Assembly: GCF_963675065.1 (NCBI RefSeq)
Contig: NZ_OY775906.1
Span: 2,148,001-2,212,000 of the forward strand
Length of the DNA: 64,000 nucleotides
Direction of reading: 5' to 3'
Source of the DNA: an uncultured Draconibacterium sp.
GTDB taxonomy: Bacteria > Bacteroidota > Bacteroidia > Bacteroidales > Prolixibacteraceae
Below the pieces are notes generated by a model. The model saw only the letters and a list, made by a program, of their open reading frames with translations, was not told the origin of the DNA and did no database searches. Numbering within the stretch: position 1 is the stretch's first letter; the number at the start of each line of letters is the position of its first letter. The translations under genes were made by a program, and so were the position numbers. Positions 43,017 through 52,133 of this stretch are shown one piece after another.

Positions 43017-44171
43017 ATGAAAAATCGAACTTTAGGAGTGATTGGAACTTCAAGAAAACAAGACGAGAAACGCGTGCCGATTCATCCGGATCATCTGTCG
43101 CGTTTACCAGAGAATATCAGAAAACAATTAGTCTTTGAAAAAGGATATGGTGCTCCTTTTAATATAGATGATGATTTTTTTAGAGCACAAACGGGAGGTG
43201 TTGCAACGCGTCATGAACTATTAGCTGATTTGGGTTCTGTAATTATTGCCAAACCAGTATTAGCTGATTTACAGGAAATACGTGAAGGAGGATTTATTTG
43301 GGGATATCCGCATTGCGCACAACAGGTAGATATTACCCAAACAGCCATAGACCGGAAACTTACACTAATTGCCTTTGAAGATATGTTTGTGTGGTCTCCA
43401 AATGGACAAATTGGCCGACATACTTTTTACAAGAACAATGAAATGGCCGGCTATTGTGCCGTTATTCATGCCCTACAATTACGGGGTATCGATGGTCATT
43501 ATGGCAATCAGCGCAAAGTAATAATATTTAGTTTCGGGGCTGTTAGCCGTGGCGCTATTTATGCACTTAAATCGCATGGGTTCAGAGACATTACCATTTG
43601 TATTCAAAGGCCAGACCATGAAGTTCGAGAAGAAATTTTAGATGTTCATTATGTACGCATCCGTGATGGGAAAGATGGAGAAGCCCGTATGGTAACGATA
43701 GAACACGATGGTACAGTCAGGCCTCTGTCCGATTTAATCAATGAATCTGAAATTATTATTAATGGCACCTACCAGGATACGGATAATCCTGTTGATTTTG
43801 TTACAGAAGATGAAAAAGATACCTTAATGGCAGGAACATTAATTATTGATGTTAGCTGTGATGAAGGAATGGGATTTTATTTTGCCCGGCCAACCACCTT
43901 CAAAGATCCAATTTTAAAGATTGACAACATTGACTATTATGCTGTTGATCATACACCAAGTTATCTTTGGGAAAGTGCTTCGAGGTCTATTTCTGCTGCA
44001 CTAATTGTCTATTTACCAACAATTTTGAAAGGAAGTAAAAGTTGGATGGAAGATGCGACTATAGAAAGGGCCATAAATATTCAAAATGGAGTGGTTAAAA
44101 AAGCGTCTGTTTTAACTTTTCAGAATCGGATGTCGGAATATCCTCATGAATATATAAAAGCTAAAACTTAG
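43017..44171 (+). CDS. Alanine dehydrogenase/PNT-like enzyme, possible N5-(carboxyethyl)ornithine synthase
   Basis: A protein of 384 residues. The N-terminal AlaDH/PNT-type domain begins LGVIGTSRKQDEKRVPIHPDHL, then a Rossmann-like segment VIIFSFGAVSRGAIYALKSHGF and a conserved block IIDVSCDEGMGFYFARPTTF and YYAVDHTPSYLWESASRSIS. The family includes N5-(carboxyethyl)ornithine synthase and uncharacterised alanine-dehydrogenase-like proteins, so it probably catalyses NAD(P)-dependent reductive condensation or deamination of an amino acid; the substrate is not clear. It is monocistronic, with a terminator downstream. Confidence 0.75.
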   Translation: MKNRTLGVIGTSRKQDEKRVPIHPDHLSRLPENIRKQLVFEKGYGAPFNIDDDFFRAQTGGVATRHELLADLGSVIIAKPVLADLQEIREGGFIWGYPHCAQQVDITQTAIDRKLTLIAFEDMFVWSPNGQIGRHTFYKNNEMAGYCAVIHALQLRGIDGHYGNQRKVIIFSFGAVSRGAIYALKSHGFRDITICIQRPDHEVREEILDVHYVRIRDGKDGEARMVTIEHDGTVRPLSDLINESEIIINGTYQDTDNPVDFVTEDEKDTLMAGTLIIDVSCDEGMGFYFARPTTFKDPILKIDNIDYYAVDHTPSYLWESASRSISAALIVYLPTILKGSKSWMEDATIERAINIQNGVVKKASVLTFQNRMSEYPHEYIKAKT

Positions 44172-44184
44172 CATAAATTCGTTT

Positions 44185-44214
44185 AAGCAACTTCATTCTT
44201 TATGAATTGCTTTT
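44185..44214 (+). terminator. Intrinsic terminator after the AlaDH/PNT-like gene
   Basis: AAGCAA pairs with TTGCTT and TTCAT with ATGAA, with one bulged C, followed by TTTT. Confidence 0.6.
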
Positions 44215-44241
44215 ATAGCCAGGCAACAGTCCTTTACCGGT

Positions 44242-44751
44242 CTAAAAGCCAAAACCAATATGCAGCCCCGTGCTCAAATGCACGTGTTCGAAATTGTAGC
44301 CCAGCTCCACCATTGGTCCCATGTGTATATTGCCCACCTGAAAATCGTAGGCTGTCTCAAAGTGCAGGGCAAAGTTTTTCTCTTCCCAGTCCTTGCCTTC
44401 AAAAGCAATACCGGGTGTTAGTGCAAAATGAAGCCGGTCGACAGGCGTATAACTGCCAACAATGCCAATTGTATTGTGTGTATGTTCATCGAAAATACGC
44501 TCGTAGGCCAGTCCAACACCAAAATTCGAGTGACCAATATTTCTGACCACGTGGAGATGCAGGCCATAGCTAAACTCTTCTTCACCAAAAAAATATACGG
44601 CCGAGTTCCCGATTCCTATTTCGGTTTTGTGTCCGTGCGTGTGGTCGTGGTGTTCATCATCATCATGATCGTTATGCTTCTGGGCATTAACATTCAAAAC
44701 AAAAAATACGGCGATGATGCCGGTTAACAAAGCGATAGTTATCTTTTTCAT
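44242..44751 (-). CDS. His-rich secreted beta-barrel-like protein
   Basis: A protein of 169 residues with a signal peptide (MKKITIALLTGIIAVFFVLNVNAQ). Directly after the cleavage site is a His/Asp-rich stretch (HNDHDDDEHHDHTHGHK, residues 26-42), which could bind metal ions. The remainder has alternating strands with many glycines and ends with LSTGLHIGFGF, an aromatic C-terminus typical of small outer-membrane barrels. It may belong to metal homeostasis, as His-rich leaders often do, but no metal transporter gene is adjacent. It converges with the AlaDH/PNT-like gene. Confidence 0.7.
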   Translation of the reverse strand: MKKITIALLTGIIAVFFVLNVNAQKHNDHDDDEHHDHTHGHKTEIGIGNSAVYFFGEEEFSYGLHLHVVRNIGHSNFGVGLAYERIFDEHTHNTIGIVGSYTPVDRLHFALTPGIAFEGKDWEEKNFALHFETAYDFQVGNIHMGPMVELGYNFEHVHLSTGLHIGFGF

Positions 44752-44944
44752 TCTTTAATTATTCTTACTGTTCGAGCAGTTTCAATCCAACACGTAATAC
44801 TAAAAAAGGTTGAATCACACTGTCACTTTTTAGAAAAACAGCTATCTTTACGTCTGTAAATTTTTTGCATGTTATACACAAATTTGGAGTCCGTGAAGTA
44901 AATAACCTTTGGCTACCAGCCTTTGGTTATCCGTTCGTTAATCG

Positions 44945-44962
44945 CTGACAGTTTCCTGTCAG
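44945..44962 (+). other. Hairpin upstream of the methyltransferase gene
   Basis: CTGACAG and CTGTCAG form a 7-bp stem with loop TTTC, followed by GGGC and a T-rich tract 84 bases before the methyltransferase ATG. It could be a terminator-like leader structure. Confidence 0.35.
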
Positions 44963-45045
44963 GGCTATTTTTATACTTTTTTTTAGAAACCGCCTAAAAC
45001 TAAAAACACCACGCTGTAGGGTTTTAGGGCACAAATTATTACATC

Positions 45046-45819
45046 ATGAGTAATGAAAATAAATCAATACACGAATTCGATTTAAATTTAATCTGCGAAT
45101 ATTTCTCACACCTCGAACGACAGGGACCTGGAAGTGCGGAAATTACAACTAAAGCACTGAGTTTTATTGAGGGGCTTGGCAAAGAAGCAAAGATTGCTGA
45201 CCTGGGCTGTGGTACCGGAGGCCAAACGATGGTTTTGGCACAACATACGCCAGGTCAAGTCACAGGACTCGATCTATTCCCCACGTTCATCAACCTGTTT
45301 AATAAAAATGCACATCAATTAAAACTGGAGGCGCGCGTAAAAGGTATTGTTGGCTCGATGGACCAACTGCCCTTTCAGTTTGAGGAACTGGATTTAATCT
45401 GGTCGGAAGGTGCCATTTACAACATCGGTTTTGAACGAGGGCTGCGAGAATGGAAGAATTTTCTGAAACCGGGAGGATACGTTGCAGTAAGCGAGGCATC
45501 TTGGTTTACAGAAGAACGTCCACAGGAAATTCATGATTTCTGGATGGACGCCTATCCCGGAATTGATACTGTTCCAAATAAAGTTAAACAAATGCAAAAA
45601 GTAGGATACGTACCTGTAGCATCGTTTATTTTGCCGGTAAATTGCTGGACCAATTTTTATACCATGCACTCCGAAGCGCAAAAAGTCTTTCGCGAAAAAC
45701 ATGAGGGCAATAAAGCTGCTGAAGATTTTATTGCCAACCAAAGACATGAAGAGAAACTGTATAACAAATACAAAGATTTTTATGGCTATGCATTTTATAT
45801 CGGGAAGAAAATTGAGTAG
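45046..45819 (+). CDS. Class I SAM-dependent methyltransferase
   Basis: A methyltransferase of 257 residues. The SAM-binding motif I is IADLGCGTGGQTMVLA and the acidic loop is VTGLDLFPTFI. Further motifs are LDLIWSEGAIYNIGFERGL and FLKPGGYVAVSE. The profile resembles small-molecule methyltransferases of the UbiE/arsenite type, but no arsenic-specific cysteine pattern is seen. The substrate is unknown. It is single, with a hairpin downstream. Confidence 0.85.
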   Translation: MSNENKSIHEFDLNLICEYFSHLERQGPGSAEITTKALSFIEGLGKEAKIADLGCGTGGQTMVLAQHTPGQVTGLDLFPTFINLFNKNAHQLKLEARVKGIVGSMDQLPFQFEELDLIWSEGAIYNIGFERGLREWKNFLKPGGYVAVSEASWFTEERPQEIHDFWMDAYPGIDTVPNKVKQMQKVGYVPVASFILPVNCWTNFYTMHSEAQKVFREKHEGNKAAEDFIANQRHEEKLYNKYKDFYGYAFYIGKKIE

Positions 45820-45832
45820 TTAAATAAAAACT

Positions 45833-45858
45833 GAACGCCGGGCATCATCCCGGCGTTC
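45833..45858 (+). terminator. Strong hairpin after the methyltransferase gene
   Basis: GAACGCCGGG pairs perfectly with CCCGGCGTTC around CATCAT. Only a short T-poor tail follows, so it is a stem-only terminator or mRNA-stabilising structure. Confidence 0.6.
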
Positions 45859-45934
45859 TGCTTAACCCTGTAGCTTGGAAGCTATAAATCATGGTTAAAC
45901 AGATTTTATTACCTTGGCAACAAAATCTGTTTGC

Positions 45935-47530
45935 ATGTTAAAGAAAGTTCCGCATACCTATGTCATCATATTTTTCCTGATTGTTTTTTGTGCTTTGCTG
46001 ACCTGGATCATCCCCGGAGGCGAATTTGAGCGCGAAAGTGTTGTTGTTAATGGTGTTGAACGCAGTGTGATACAAACCGGCTCATTTCATAAAACCGACA
46101 GCCAGCTGCAGACATGGCAGGTTTTTTCATCATTTTTTGATGGCTTTTTAAGCACCTCGAATATTATTGCTCTCATTTTACTTATCGGAGGTTCGTTCTG
46201 GATTCTTAACGACAGCAAATCAATCGACATCGGTATCCATACTTTTCTGAAACGCTTAAAACGACTTGAACGATCGAAAGTGCTCGCATTTGTGGGTGTG
46301 CACAATATAGTACTTGTTTCTATAATGACCATCTTCAGCTTGTTTGGAGCCATTTTTGGCATGAGCGAAGAAACCATTGCCTTTACCATCATTTTTGTTC
46401 CCCTGGCCATTTCTATGGGCTACGACTCGATTGTTGGTGTTTCGCTGTGTTTTATTGCGGCAGCAATGGGTTTTGCCGGCGCTTTTTTAAATCCTTTTAC
46501 CGTTGGTGTTGCTCAGGGACTTTCTCATATCCCTTTGTTTTCAGGATTGGAATACCGAATTTTGATGTGGGTAGTGATCAACTTTTTTGGTTTTGCGTTT
46601 ATTCTGCGTTATGCCGCCAAAATAAAAAAAGCCCCTACCACATCAGTTGTTTACGAAGACGATGCATATTGGCGGTCGCGCAATGAAACCACAGCCGTAA
46701 AAATTGAAAGGATAAAACCTACTGCAGCCTGGTTTGCACTGGCAATAATTTCTGTTACACTCATCGTTTTCTCCTTCACCATCCCGCAAAGTTCAATAAA
46801 CATTGGAAACAATGTATTTTCTATTCCGGCCATTCCGGTAGCCACAGTGCTTTTTATTATTATGGGCGCTTTAACCCTGTGGAGGTCAGTGCAATATTTT
46901 ATTTTAATCCTGCTCACCTTTACCATTGTTTTCCTTGTAATTGGAGTAATGGGGCACGGCTGGTACATTAAAGAAATTGCTACTATCTTTTTTGCTATGG
47001 GAATTTTTGCCGGCATCGCAGCTAATAAATCGCCCAACACAATTACCAAACTTTTTTTAGATGGCGCCAAAGACATTCTTCCGGCTGCCATGATAGTAGG
47101 TTTAGCCCGCGGAATAGTGGTTATTCTTGAAGACGGACAGATCATCGATACCATTCTGTTTTATGTTTCGAACTCGATGCAAAACTTCGGAGAGGTTGGA
47201 ACAGTGGGAATTATGTACCTGATACAAACTATGCTTAATGTGTTTATTCCATCCGGATCGGGACAGGCGGCGTTAACAATTCCGATTATGTCGCAGATAT
47301 CGGATTTGATTGGAATTTCGCGCCAGACTACCGTGGTAATATTTCAGCTAGGAGATGGTTTTACCAATATGATTACACCCACAAGTGGAGTATTAATTGG
47401 CGTTTTGGGAGTGGCACGCATCCCTTACGAAAAATGGTTTAAATGGGCTGCTTCGTTTACTTTAATGCTAGTAGTTATTGGTTTTTTATTGATTTTACCA
47501 ACTGTTTTTATGGATTTGAATGGATTTTAA
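45935..47530 (+). CDS. YfcC-type membrane carrier
   Basis: A membrane transporter of 531 residues with about 11-13 helices. It starts LKKVPHTYVIIFFLIVFCALLTWIIPGGEF, the typical YfcC/ArcD-type N-terminus, and carries the conserved FIPSGSGQAALTIPIMSQISD and FTNMITPTSGVLIGVLGVARI segments. Members of this DcuC-related family carry amino acids, peptides or dicarboxylates; the substrate here is not known. The ATG at 45935 is preferred over a TTG 21 bases upstream, which would add non-family residues. Confidence 0.87.
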   Translation: MLKKVPHTYVIIFFLIVFCALLTWIIPGGEFERESVVVNGVERSVIQTGSFHKTDSQLQTWQVFSSFFDGFLSTSNIIALILLIGGSFWILNDSKSIDIGIHTFLKRLKRLERSKVLAFVGVHNIVLVSIMTIFSLFGAIFGMSEETIAFTIIFVPLAISMGYDSIVGVSLCFIAAAMGFAGAFLNPFTVGVAQGLSHIPLFSGLEYRILMWVVINFFGFAFILRYAAKIKKAPTTSVVYEDDAYWRSRNETTAVKIERIKPTAAWFALAIISVTLIVFSFTIPQSSINIGNNVFSIPAIPVATVLFIIMGALTLWRSVQYFILILLTFTIVFLVIGVMGHGWYIKEIATIFFAMGIFAGIAANKSPNTITKLFLDGAKDILPAAMIVGLARGIVVILEDGQIIDTILFYVSNSMQNFGEVGTVGIMYLIQTMLNVFIPSGSGQAALTIPIMSQISDLIGISRQTTVVIFQLGDGFTNMITPTSGVLIGVLGVARIPYEKWFKWAASFTLMLVVIGFLLILPTVFMDLNGF

Positions 47531-47556
47531 AAGCTGCCGGAGGTAACAAAAGGGCA

Positions 47557-47583
47557 TAAAAAAAGCCCGCATGCGCGAGCTTT
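47557..47583 (-). terminator. Intrinsic terminator of the ferredoxin gene
   Basis: On the minus strand: AAAGC, CGC and their partners around GCAT form a stem with one mismatch, then seven T residues. It may also help end the YfcC-type gene, which converges from the left. Confidence 0.7.
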
Positions 47584-47604
47584 AATGTCTTTATGCTGAG
47601 CGGA

Positions 47605-47775
47605 CTATTCTTCAATAGCAATTGCTTCAACCGGACAAACTTCTGCGCATGAACCACAGTCTGTACAAAGCTCTGCATCGATGGTATAGATATCACCTTC
47701 TGCAATTGCGTCAACCGGGCACTCATCGATACAAGTACCGCATGCGATACATTCATCTGAAATTTTGTATGCCAT
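47605..47775 (-). CDS. 2[4Fe-4S] ferredoxin
   Basis: An ORF of 56 codons beginning MAYKISDECIACGTC and ending PVEAIAIEE. Two classic clusters of cysteines, CxxCxxCxxxCP at residues 9-20 and again at 37-48, bind two [4Fe-4S] centres. This is the clostridial-type low-potential electron carrier used with, for example, pyruvate:ferredoxin oxidoreductase in anaerobes. A longer overlapping antisense-like frame (47508-47780) on the same strand is not a gene. It has its own promoter and terminator. Confidence 0.96.
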   Translation of the reverse strand: MAYKISDECIACGTCIDECPVDAIAEGDIYTIDAELCTDCGSCAEVCPVEAIAIEE

Positions 47776-47812
47776 AACAATGAATTTTAAAGTTAAACAT
47801 TATCGTTTTCAG

Positions 47813-47841
47813 CAAAAGTACAAAGTTTGATATAAAATCAA
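47813..47841 (-). promoter_or_regulatory. Ferredoxin promoter
   Basis: On the minus strand, TTG (complement of 47839-47841) and TACTTTTG (complement of 47813-47820) lie 18 bases apart, a full consensus match. The start codon is about 38 bases downstream. The rest of the 47842-48118 gap is AT-rich with no further element recognised. Confidence 0.65.
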
Positions 47842-48118
47842 AGTTCAAAAAACATTTTATTGACATGTTTTACAGTGACCACCCCAAAACAACTAATAAT
47901 CAATACATTATCACCTATACACATATTAATATTCAATTAATCTTCTTTTTGCTAATTTTGCTAATGCTAATTTTTCTGAATGGAATGATTCCATATTATC
48001 AATTCAAAGTCGCCAAATAAGTTTATCATAGCTATAAAAAACTACAGTACAACAAATTGAACAATACAACGGCACAATTTTATTCTGTAAAAGTAGTTGT
48101 TTACCAACAGCAAAAGTG

Positions 48119-49306
48119 TTAATCCTTCTGTTCCCGGTTCAATAACTTTATCTGCTGCAATAAATCAGCTTTCCGATAAAATTTTTCGTGGGCAAAATTC
48201 AGAAACTTCAGAATTTTAAAGGCATTGAATTTCTGAAAGAACCGCACCTGAAAGGTTTCTAAACGCGAACAATTGTTATTTAAATCCTCCAACTCAACAC
48301 AAAATTGGTCCAGTTCAAGAAATTCCTTTACCGGCTCATTTAAATGGTTCACAAACTCCAAATAGTCGTTTTGTTGAATTTTAAACAAACGGTCTTTCTG
48401 AGCAAAAAACTGCCGTAGGTTTTTAAACGCTTCGAAGTTATAAGTCAACGACAGATCCTCCTCTCCTTTCATCCATTTTTGCAAAATGGGGCCGGTTCCA
48501 AAAGGCACGCGATTAGAAAGGCGTGCCGACGGATAAACCTTTGTGCTTATTATTTCTCCAACCCGGCCAATTTGCACCAGGTTTTGCAGAAAGTAAAAAT
48601 CTTCACCTGCCTGCCTTCTGTTCATTCCTCCACGTTTAACGTAGGCTTCGGCTTTTACGGCAAAAGCAGAACCAATGGTGAACAGCGAATACGGATAACC
48701 ACAATAATGAAGTGCCTGTTTGTAATAATTGAGATACAACTCGTACAACTCAATCCCCCGCCGGTGCTTTTCATCCAACTGTTGTTTCTGATGCTCAAAA
48801 GCCACTGTTGCACCAACCTGCTTCGGGTTTTCTCTGAAATGCTTTTCAATTTCGATCAGGTAGTTTTTTGCCACCAGTGTATCGGCATCCAGCGACACCA
48901 AAATTCCGTTCTTATTATCGTTGAGATTGAATCTTCTTATGGCTTCATCCATTCCTTTTTTGCGCGCCAAACCTGCTCCTGCCCATTTCTTTTTCAGGCT
49001 TATCGGGCCAACAACATAAAACAGAATGCCGCTTTTTGGGTTCGCTCCTATCCATTTTTCGGCATCAGTTTTTGTTTGTTTGTTTAAGCGAATAGTGTCG
49101 GCATCAGCCACTTCCGATTGGTTGATAAGCAGAATAACTTCAACCTTACATTTCGGCAAATCACACGCATTCAGCGAATTTAATGTATTCGTCAACTCCG
49201 TTTCGCGTAAACACGGAATAACAACAATTATTCCCGGTGCTTCTTCCGGCAACTCGTTGATGAGGATTTTGTGCTGATTCTTTTCCAGGTATTTATCGGC
49301 AAACAT
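48119..49306 (-). CDS. Glycosyltransferase family 2 protein
   Basis: A protein of 395 residues with a GT-A fold. The donor-binding start is IIVVIPCLRETELTNTLNSL, the DxD motif is in GILVSLDADTLVAKNY, and the acceptor-side GED is in RRQAGEDFYFLQNL. There is no membrane helix, so it is cytoplasmic or peripheral. The C-terminal 100 residues are helical and unassigned. Neither donor nor product can be named, and no polysaccharide cluster is adjacent. Confidence 0.85.
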   Translation of the reverse strand: MFADKYLEKNQHKILINELPEEAPGIIVVIPCLRETELTNTLNSLNACDLPKCKVEVILLINQSEVADADTIRLNKQTKTDAEKWIGANPKSGILFYVVGPISLKKKWAGAGLARKKGMDEAIRRFNLNDNKNGILVSLDADTLVAKNYLIEIEKHFRENPKQVGATVAFEHQKQQLDEKHRRGIELYELYLNYYKQALHYCGYPYSLFTIGSAFAVKAEAYVKRGGMNRRQAGEDFYFLQNLVQIGRVGEIISTKVYPSARLSNRVPFGTGPILQKWMKGEEDLSLTYNFEAFKNLRQFFAQKDRLFKIQQNDYLEFVNHLNEPVKEFLELDQFCVELEDLNNNCSRLETFQVRFFQKFNAFKILKFLNFAHEKFYRKADLLQQIKLLNREQKD

Positions 49307-49362
49307 AGGACAAAGCTAAGAACCTGAATTTGATTTTAAAATAATTCAGGCTACAATAAAAA

Positions 49363-49392
49363 GCAAAAAAAATCCGGGCGCTAACCCGGATT
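49363..49392 (-). terminator. Intrinsic terminator of the OmpH gene
   Basis: AATCCGGG pairs with CCCGGATT around a 6-base loop; on the minus strand the stem is followed by eight T residues. Confidence 0.85.
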
Positions 49393-49414
49393 CCTATTTA
49401 TGCTTTATATTTTA

Positions 49415-50011
49415 TTATTCTGTTTTTGCAACGTCATATTCTTCATTCAAAGCCTTTAAAACTTCAGCAGTAATATTAGTTGTCTCAGGCCCAATTAAAA
49501 CGTTAGCGCCATTTAAAATGTAATCGTAACCGGCTTTTTCGTTGTAACGCTCCAGGTAATCCATCATATTATCCAGAATTTTATTATTGTTATCCTGTTG
49601 AATTTTGGCCAATTTAGTAGACAACTCCTGATCCAGTTTCTGAATTTCCTGCTCTTTACCCAATAAACGATCACGCTCCTGTACGGCACGTTGTTCGGTT
49701 AAAAAGCCACCGCGCTGAAGTTTTTCCTGGAAAGCAGCTGCTTCCTTTTCAAACGACTGACGCTTAGTTCCATATTCAGTTGTATAAGCTTCCTGTTGTT
49801 TGGTAAACTCATCGTGCAAATCTTGCGACAATGTGTAATTTAAAAGCACCGAATCGGCTTTAATATAAGCGATTTTCAAATCACCACCCGTTCCGGCCGC
49901 TGCTTTAATTGGTGTTCCTTCACTGGCGCTGCTACCTGTAAAATGTAAAACGTACAAAACTGCAACTGCAACAAAAAGCACTACACTAACTACTAACGAT
50001 GTTCCTTTCAT
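49415..50011 (-). CDS. OmpH/Skp family periplasmic chaperone-like protein
   Basis: A protein of 198 residues. An N-terminal membrane/signal helix (LVVSVVLFVAVAVLYVLHF) is followed by a Gly/Ala-rich linker, the OmpH start LKIAYIKADSVLLNY, and a long Lys/Glu/Gln coiled coil (about residues 70-155) ending in YDYILNGANVLIG, as in Skp. Skp guides unfolded outer-membrane proteins through the periplasm. The N-terminal segment may stay as an anchor rather than be cleaved. It is monocistronic. Confidence 0.88.
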   Translation of the reverse strand: MKGTSLVVSVVLFVAVAVLYVLHFTGSSASEGTPIKAAAGTGGDLKIAYIKADSVLLNYTLSQDLHDEFTKQQEAYTTEYGTKRQSFEKEAAAFQEKLQRGGFLTEQRAVQERDRLLGKEQEIQKLDQELSTKLAKIQQDNNNKILDNMMDYLERYNEKAGYDYILNGANVLIGPETTNITAEVLKALNEEYDVAKTE

Positions 50012-50296
50012 CTTTTTTATTTTTTACTTCATCAATATATTGAATATAAGTCGCGCTTCGGGCAACTATTATCTTCAATAATTTTTTAGGTTCAACTTTT
50101 TTAATTCCGACAAAGATACTTTTTTAGCGGAAATGCCCTACTCTAATTTTCATTTTTTTGATATCCCTAATAATCAACAAGTTCTACATAAAAGCTGCCT
50201 AAAATCATGCTTTGCCAATGATAAACGTCATTGCACGAGGCGAGTTGCGCATCGTATTTTTATGCTGCGAAAAATAGTATTTACCTAAATTATAAA

Positions 50297-51208
50297 ATGT
50301 TGAATAAGTTAATAGCTAATATACTGCCCTACATGCCCAAAAAACTGGTTTGGGTATTCTCGAAGCGCTATATTGCAGGCGAATCGATGGAAGAAGGTTT
50401 GCTTGCCTCAAAGCTCCTGAACGAAAAAGGAATTGAAGTTACAGTAGATATTTTAGGTGAATTTATTACAACGCTTGATGAAGCAGAAAAAAACCGTGAC
50501 GAGTACCTTGAAGTAATCGAGCGGTTTACTTCGGAAAATGTAAAAGGCAATTTTTCGATAAAACCAACTATGTTTGGGCTACTTATTAATAAAGAATTGT
50601 GCTACAACCTGCTGCGTGAGGTTGTGCAGTTTGCTGCGGAGAAAGATTCATTCGTTCGTATTGATATGGAAGACTCACAGTGTGTTGACATGGAATTGGA
50701 TGTTTTTCGCCGTTTGAGGAAAGAATTTCCAAAACATGTTGGTCTGGTACTTCAGGCTTATTTACGCCGTACTGAAAGTGATTTGATAGCACTGAACGAC
50801 CTGAACAACGCAAACTACCCCATCAGTTTCCGGCTGTGTAAAGGTATTTATGTTGAACCCGAAAACATTGCATTTAAAGAGTACGACGAAGTTCGTAAGC
50901 ATTTCCTGAGGGATTTGAAATACATGTTCGAAAATAAAATGTATGTGGGAATCGCCACTCACGATAAATTTCTGGTTGAGGAATCGATGAAGATGATCGG
51001 GGAGCTGAATATCGCGAATGATATGTACGAGTTCCAAATGCTGTACGGAGTAACACCCGAACTGCGCCAGTTAATCGTTGACAACGGACATAAAATGCGC
51101 GTGTATGTTCCCTTTGGCGAAAAATGGTTTAACTATTCAACCAGAAGATTAAAAGAGAATCCAAAAATGGCTCAACATATAATTAAGGCACTTTTTATAA
51201 GGGGGTAA
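50297..51208 (+). CDS. Proline dehydrogenase
   Basis: A flavin-dependent proline dehydrogenase of 303 residues, oxidising proline to pyrroline-5-carboxylate. Typical blocks are VTVDILGEF, FVRIDMEDSQ, LVLQAYLRRTESD, RLCKGIYVEP, IATHDKFLVEES, YEFQMLYGV and VYVPFGEKWFNYSTRRLKENP, the last holding the conserved YxxRR motif. The frame extends to 50231, but MLNKLIANILPYMPKK at 50297 is the expected start. The partner P5C dehydrogenase is not adjacent. A strong terminator follows. Confidence 0.93.
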   Translation: MLNKLIANILPYMPKKLVWVFSKRYIAGESMEEGLLASKLLNEKGIEVTVDILGEFITTLDEAEKNRDEYLEVIERFTSENVKGNFSIKPTMFGLLINKELCYNLLREVVQFAAEKDSFVRIDMEDSQCVDMELDVFRRLRKEFPKHVGLVLQAYLRRTESDLIALNDLNNANYPISFRLCKGIYVEPENIAFKEYDEVRKHFLRDLKYMFENKMYVGIATHDKFLVEESMKMIGELNIANDMYEFQMLYGVTPELRQLIVDNGHKMRVYVPFGEKWFNYSTRRLKENPKMAQHIIKALFIRG

Positions 51209-51226
51209 TTTTTAGGAGTTAAACGA

Positions 51227-51253
51227 AAAGGATGGCAGTGCCATCCTTTTTTT
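51227..51253 (+). terminator. Intrinsic terminator after proline dehydrogenase
   Basis: AAGGATGGCA pairs with TGCCATCCTT as an almost perfect palindrome, followed by a T tract. It lies just before the end of the convergent nitroreductase gene and may serve both. Confidence 0.85.
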
Positions 51254-51258
51254 ATGCT

Positions 51259-51831
51259 TTAATTTTGTAAAATTACAATCTCATCAATCGGGCGCTTGGG
51301 CACATGATGTACTCCATTTTCATCGCGCCAGTATTTTATGTTTCCATCTTTGGCCTCTTCAATTACAATTTCTTCGGCAGGTTTGCCCAGCGCAATAATA
51401 TAAAGTAACTCCAGCTTCTCGTCCAGCCCCAACAACTTTGCTACTTTGGCTTTGTTTACCGAACCAATCATACAACCGCCAAAACCATCTTCGACAGCCC
51501 CGAGTATAATACTTTGCATGGCAATTCCATCGTCGCAATAATGGTTATCCGAAATATTGCGGTCTTTAATAATTGTAACATACGCCACAGGGCGCTCACC
51601 TTCAGCCGGTCCTTTCCAGTTGGTTAAATAGCCTGCCCATCCCAGAAATGGAAAAATTTTTGCACACATTTCGTTTTTGGTAACAATAGCATATTTTAAC
51701 GGCTGTGCATTTCGCCCACTTGCCGAAAGCCTTGCCAGGTCAATCCATTTAGTAATTTGTTCTGAAGAAATTTTTACCGTCTCATCAAACCGGCGGTAAC
51801 TGCGATTACGGGTTATAAGTTCTTTGATCAT
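51259..51831 (-). CDS. Nitroreductase family protein
   Basis: A flavoprotein of 190 residues. The N-terminal signature is RNRSYRRFDE, then ARLSASGRNAQPLKYAIV (FMN-binding), and a central DDGIAMQSIILGAVEDGFGGCMIGSVN. The layout matches the short nitroreductase/NADH oxidase family, which uses FMN to reduce nitro groups or other electron acceptors. The substrate is unknown. Sequence between this gene and the GntR gene (51832-52133) holds only the regulator's promoter. Confidence 0.87.
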   Translation of the reverse strand: MIKELITRNRSYRRFDETVKISSEQITKWIDLARLSASGRNAQPLKYAIVTKNEMCAKIFPFLGWAGYLTNWKGPAEGERPVAYVTIIKDRNISDNHYCDDGIAMQSIILGAVEDGFGGCMIGSVNKAKVAKLLGLDEKLELLYIIALGKPAEEIVIEEAKDGNIKYWRDENGVHHVPKRPIDEIVILQN

Positions 51832-52085
51832 GATTTTTGCTTCTTGTTCTGAAGTAAAATTAATAAGCTAAATTCAATTTAAAAGAAAAAAGGATAGAAC
51901 CTGAGGCTAAAAAAGAATTGCTGACCAAACTTAACCACTAGAAAAAATAACCTCACTCTACCCTTTATCCCAAAAAACGTATTTTGCCTGAAACTATTGC
52001 GCCAGTCAACTTTAATAAATGTTAAATGAAGACCAAACCATTAATTAAGCACTTCAAATTCAATAGGGTTATTACAAATTATTAT

Positions 52086-52118
52086 TAGATTTGTAGAACA
52101 GAACAGAATAGGGTTCTG
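52086..52118 (+). promoter_or_regulatory. Regulator promoter with operator-like motif
   Basis: TAGATTTG at 52086-52093 matches the -7 box. Directly downstream is AGAACAGAACAGAATAGGGT (from 52095), including an inverted repeat CAGAA...TTCTG (52099-52118). The AGAACAGAACAGA string is repeated in the xylB promoter, so autoregulation by the GntR protein is likely. Confidence 0.6.
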
Positions 52119-52133
52119 AAATTAAACCAGACT

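Noticed and set aside
47508..47780. Open frame of 90 codons on the minus strand
   Set aside because: It is a shifted frame over the ferredoxin gene at 47605-47775, whose cysteine motifs identify the true frame.
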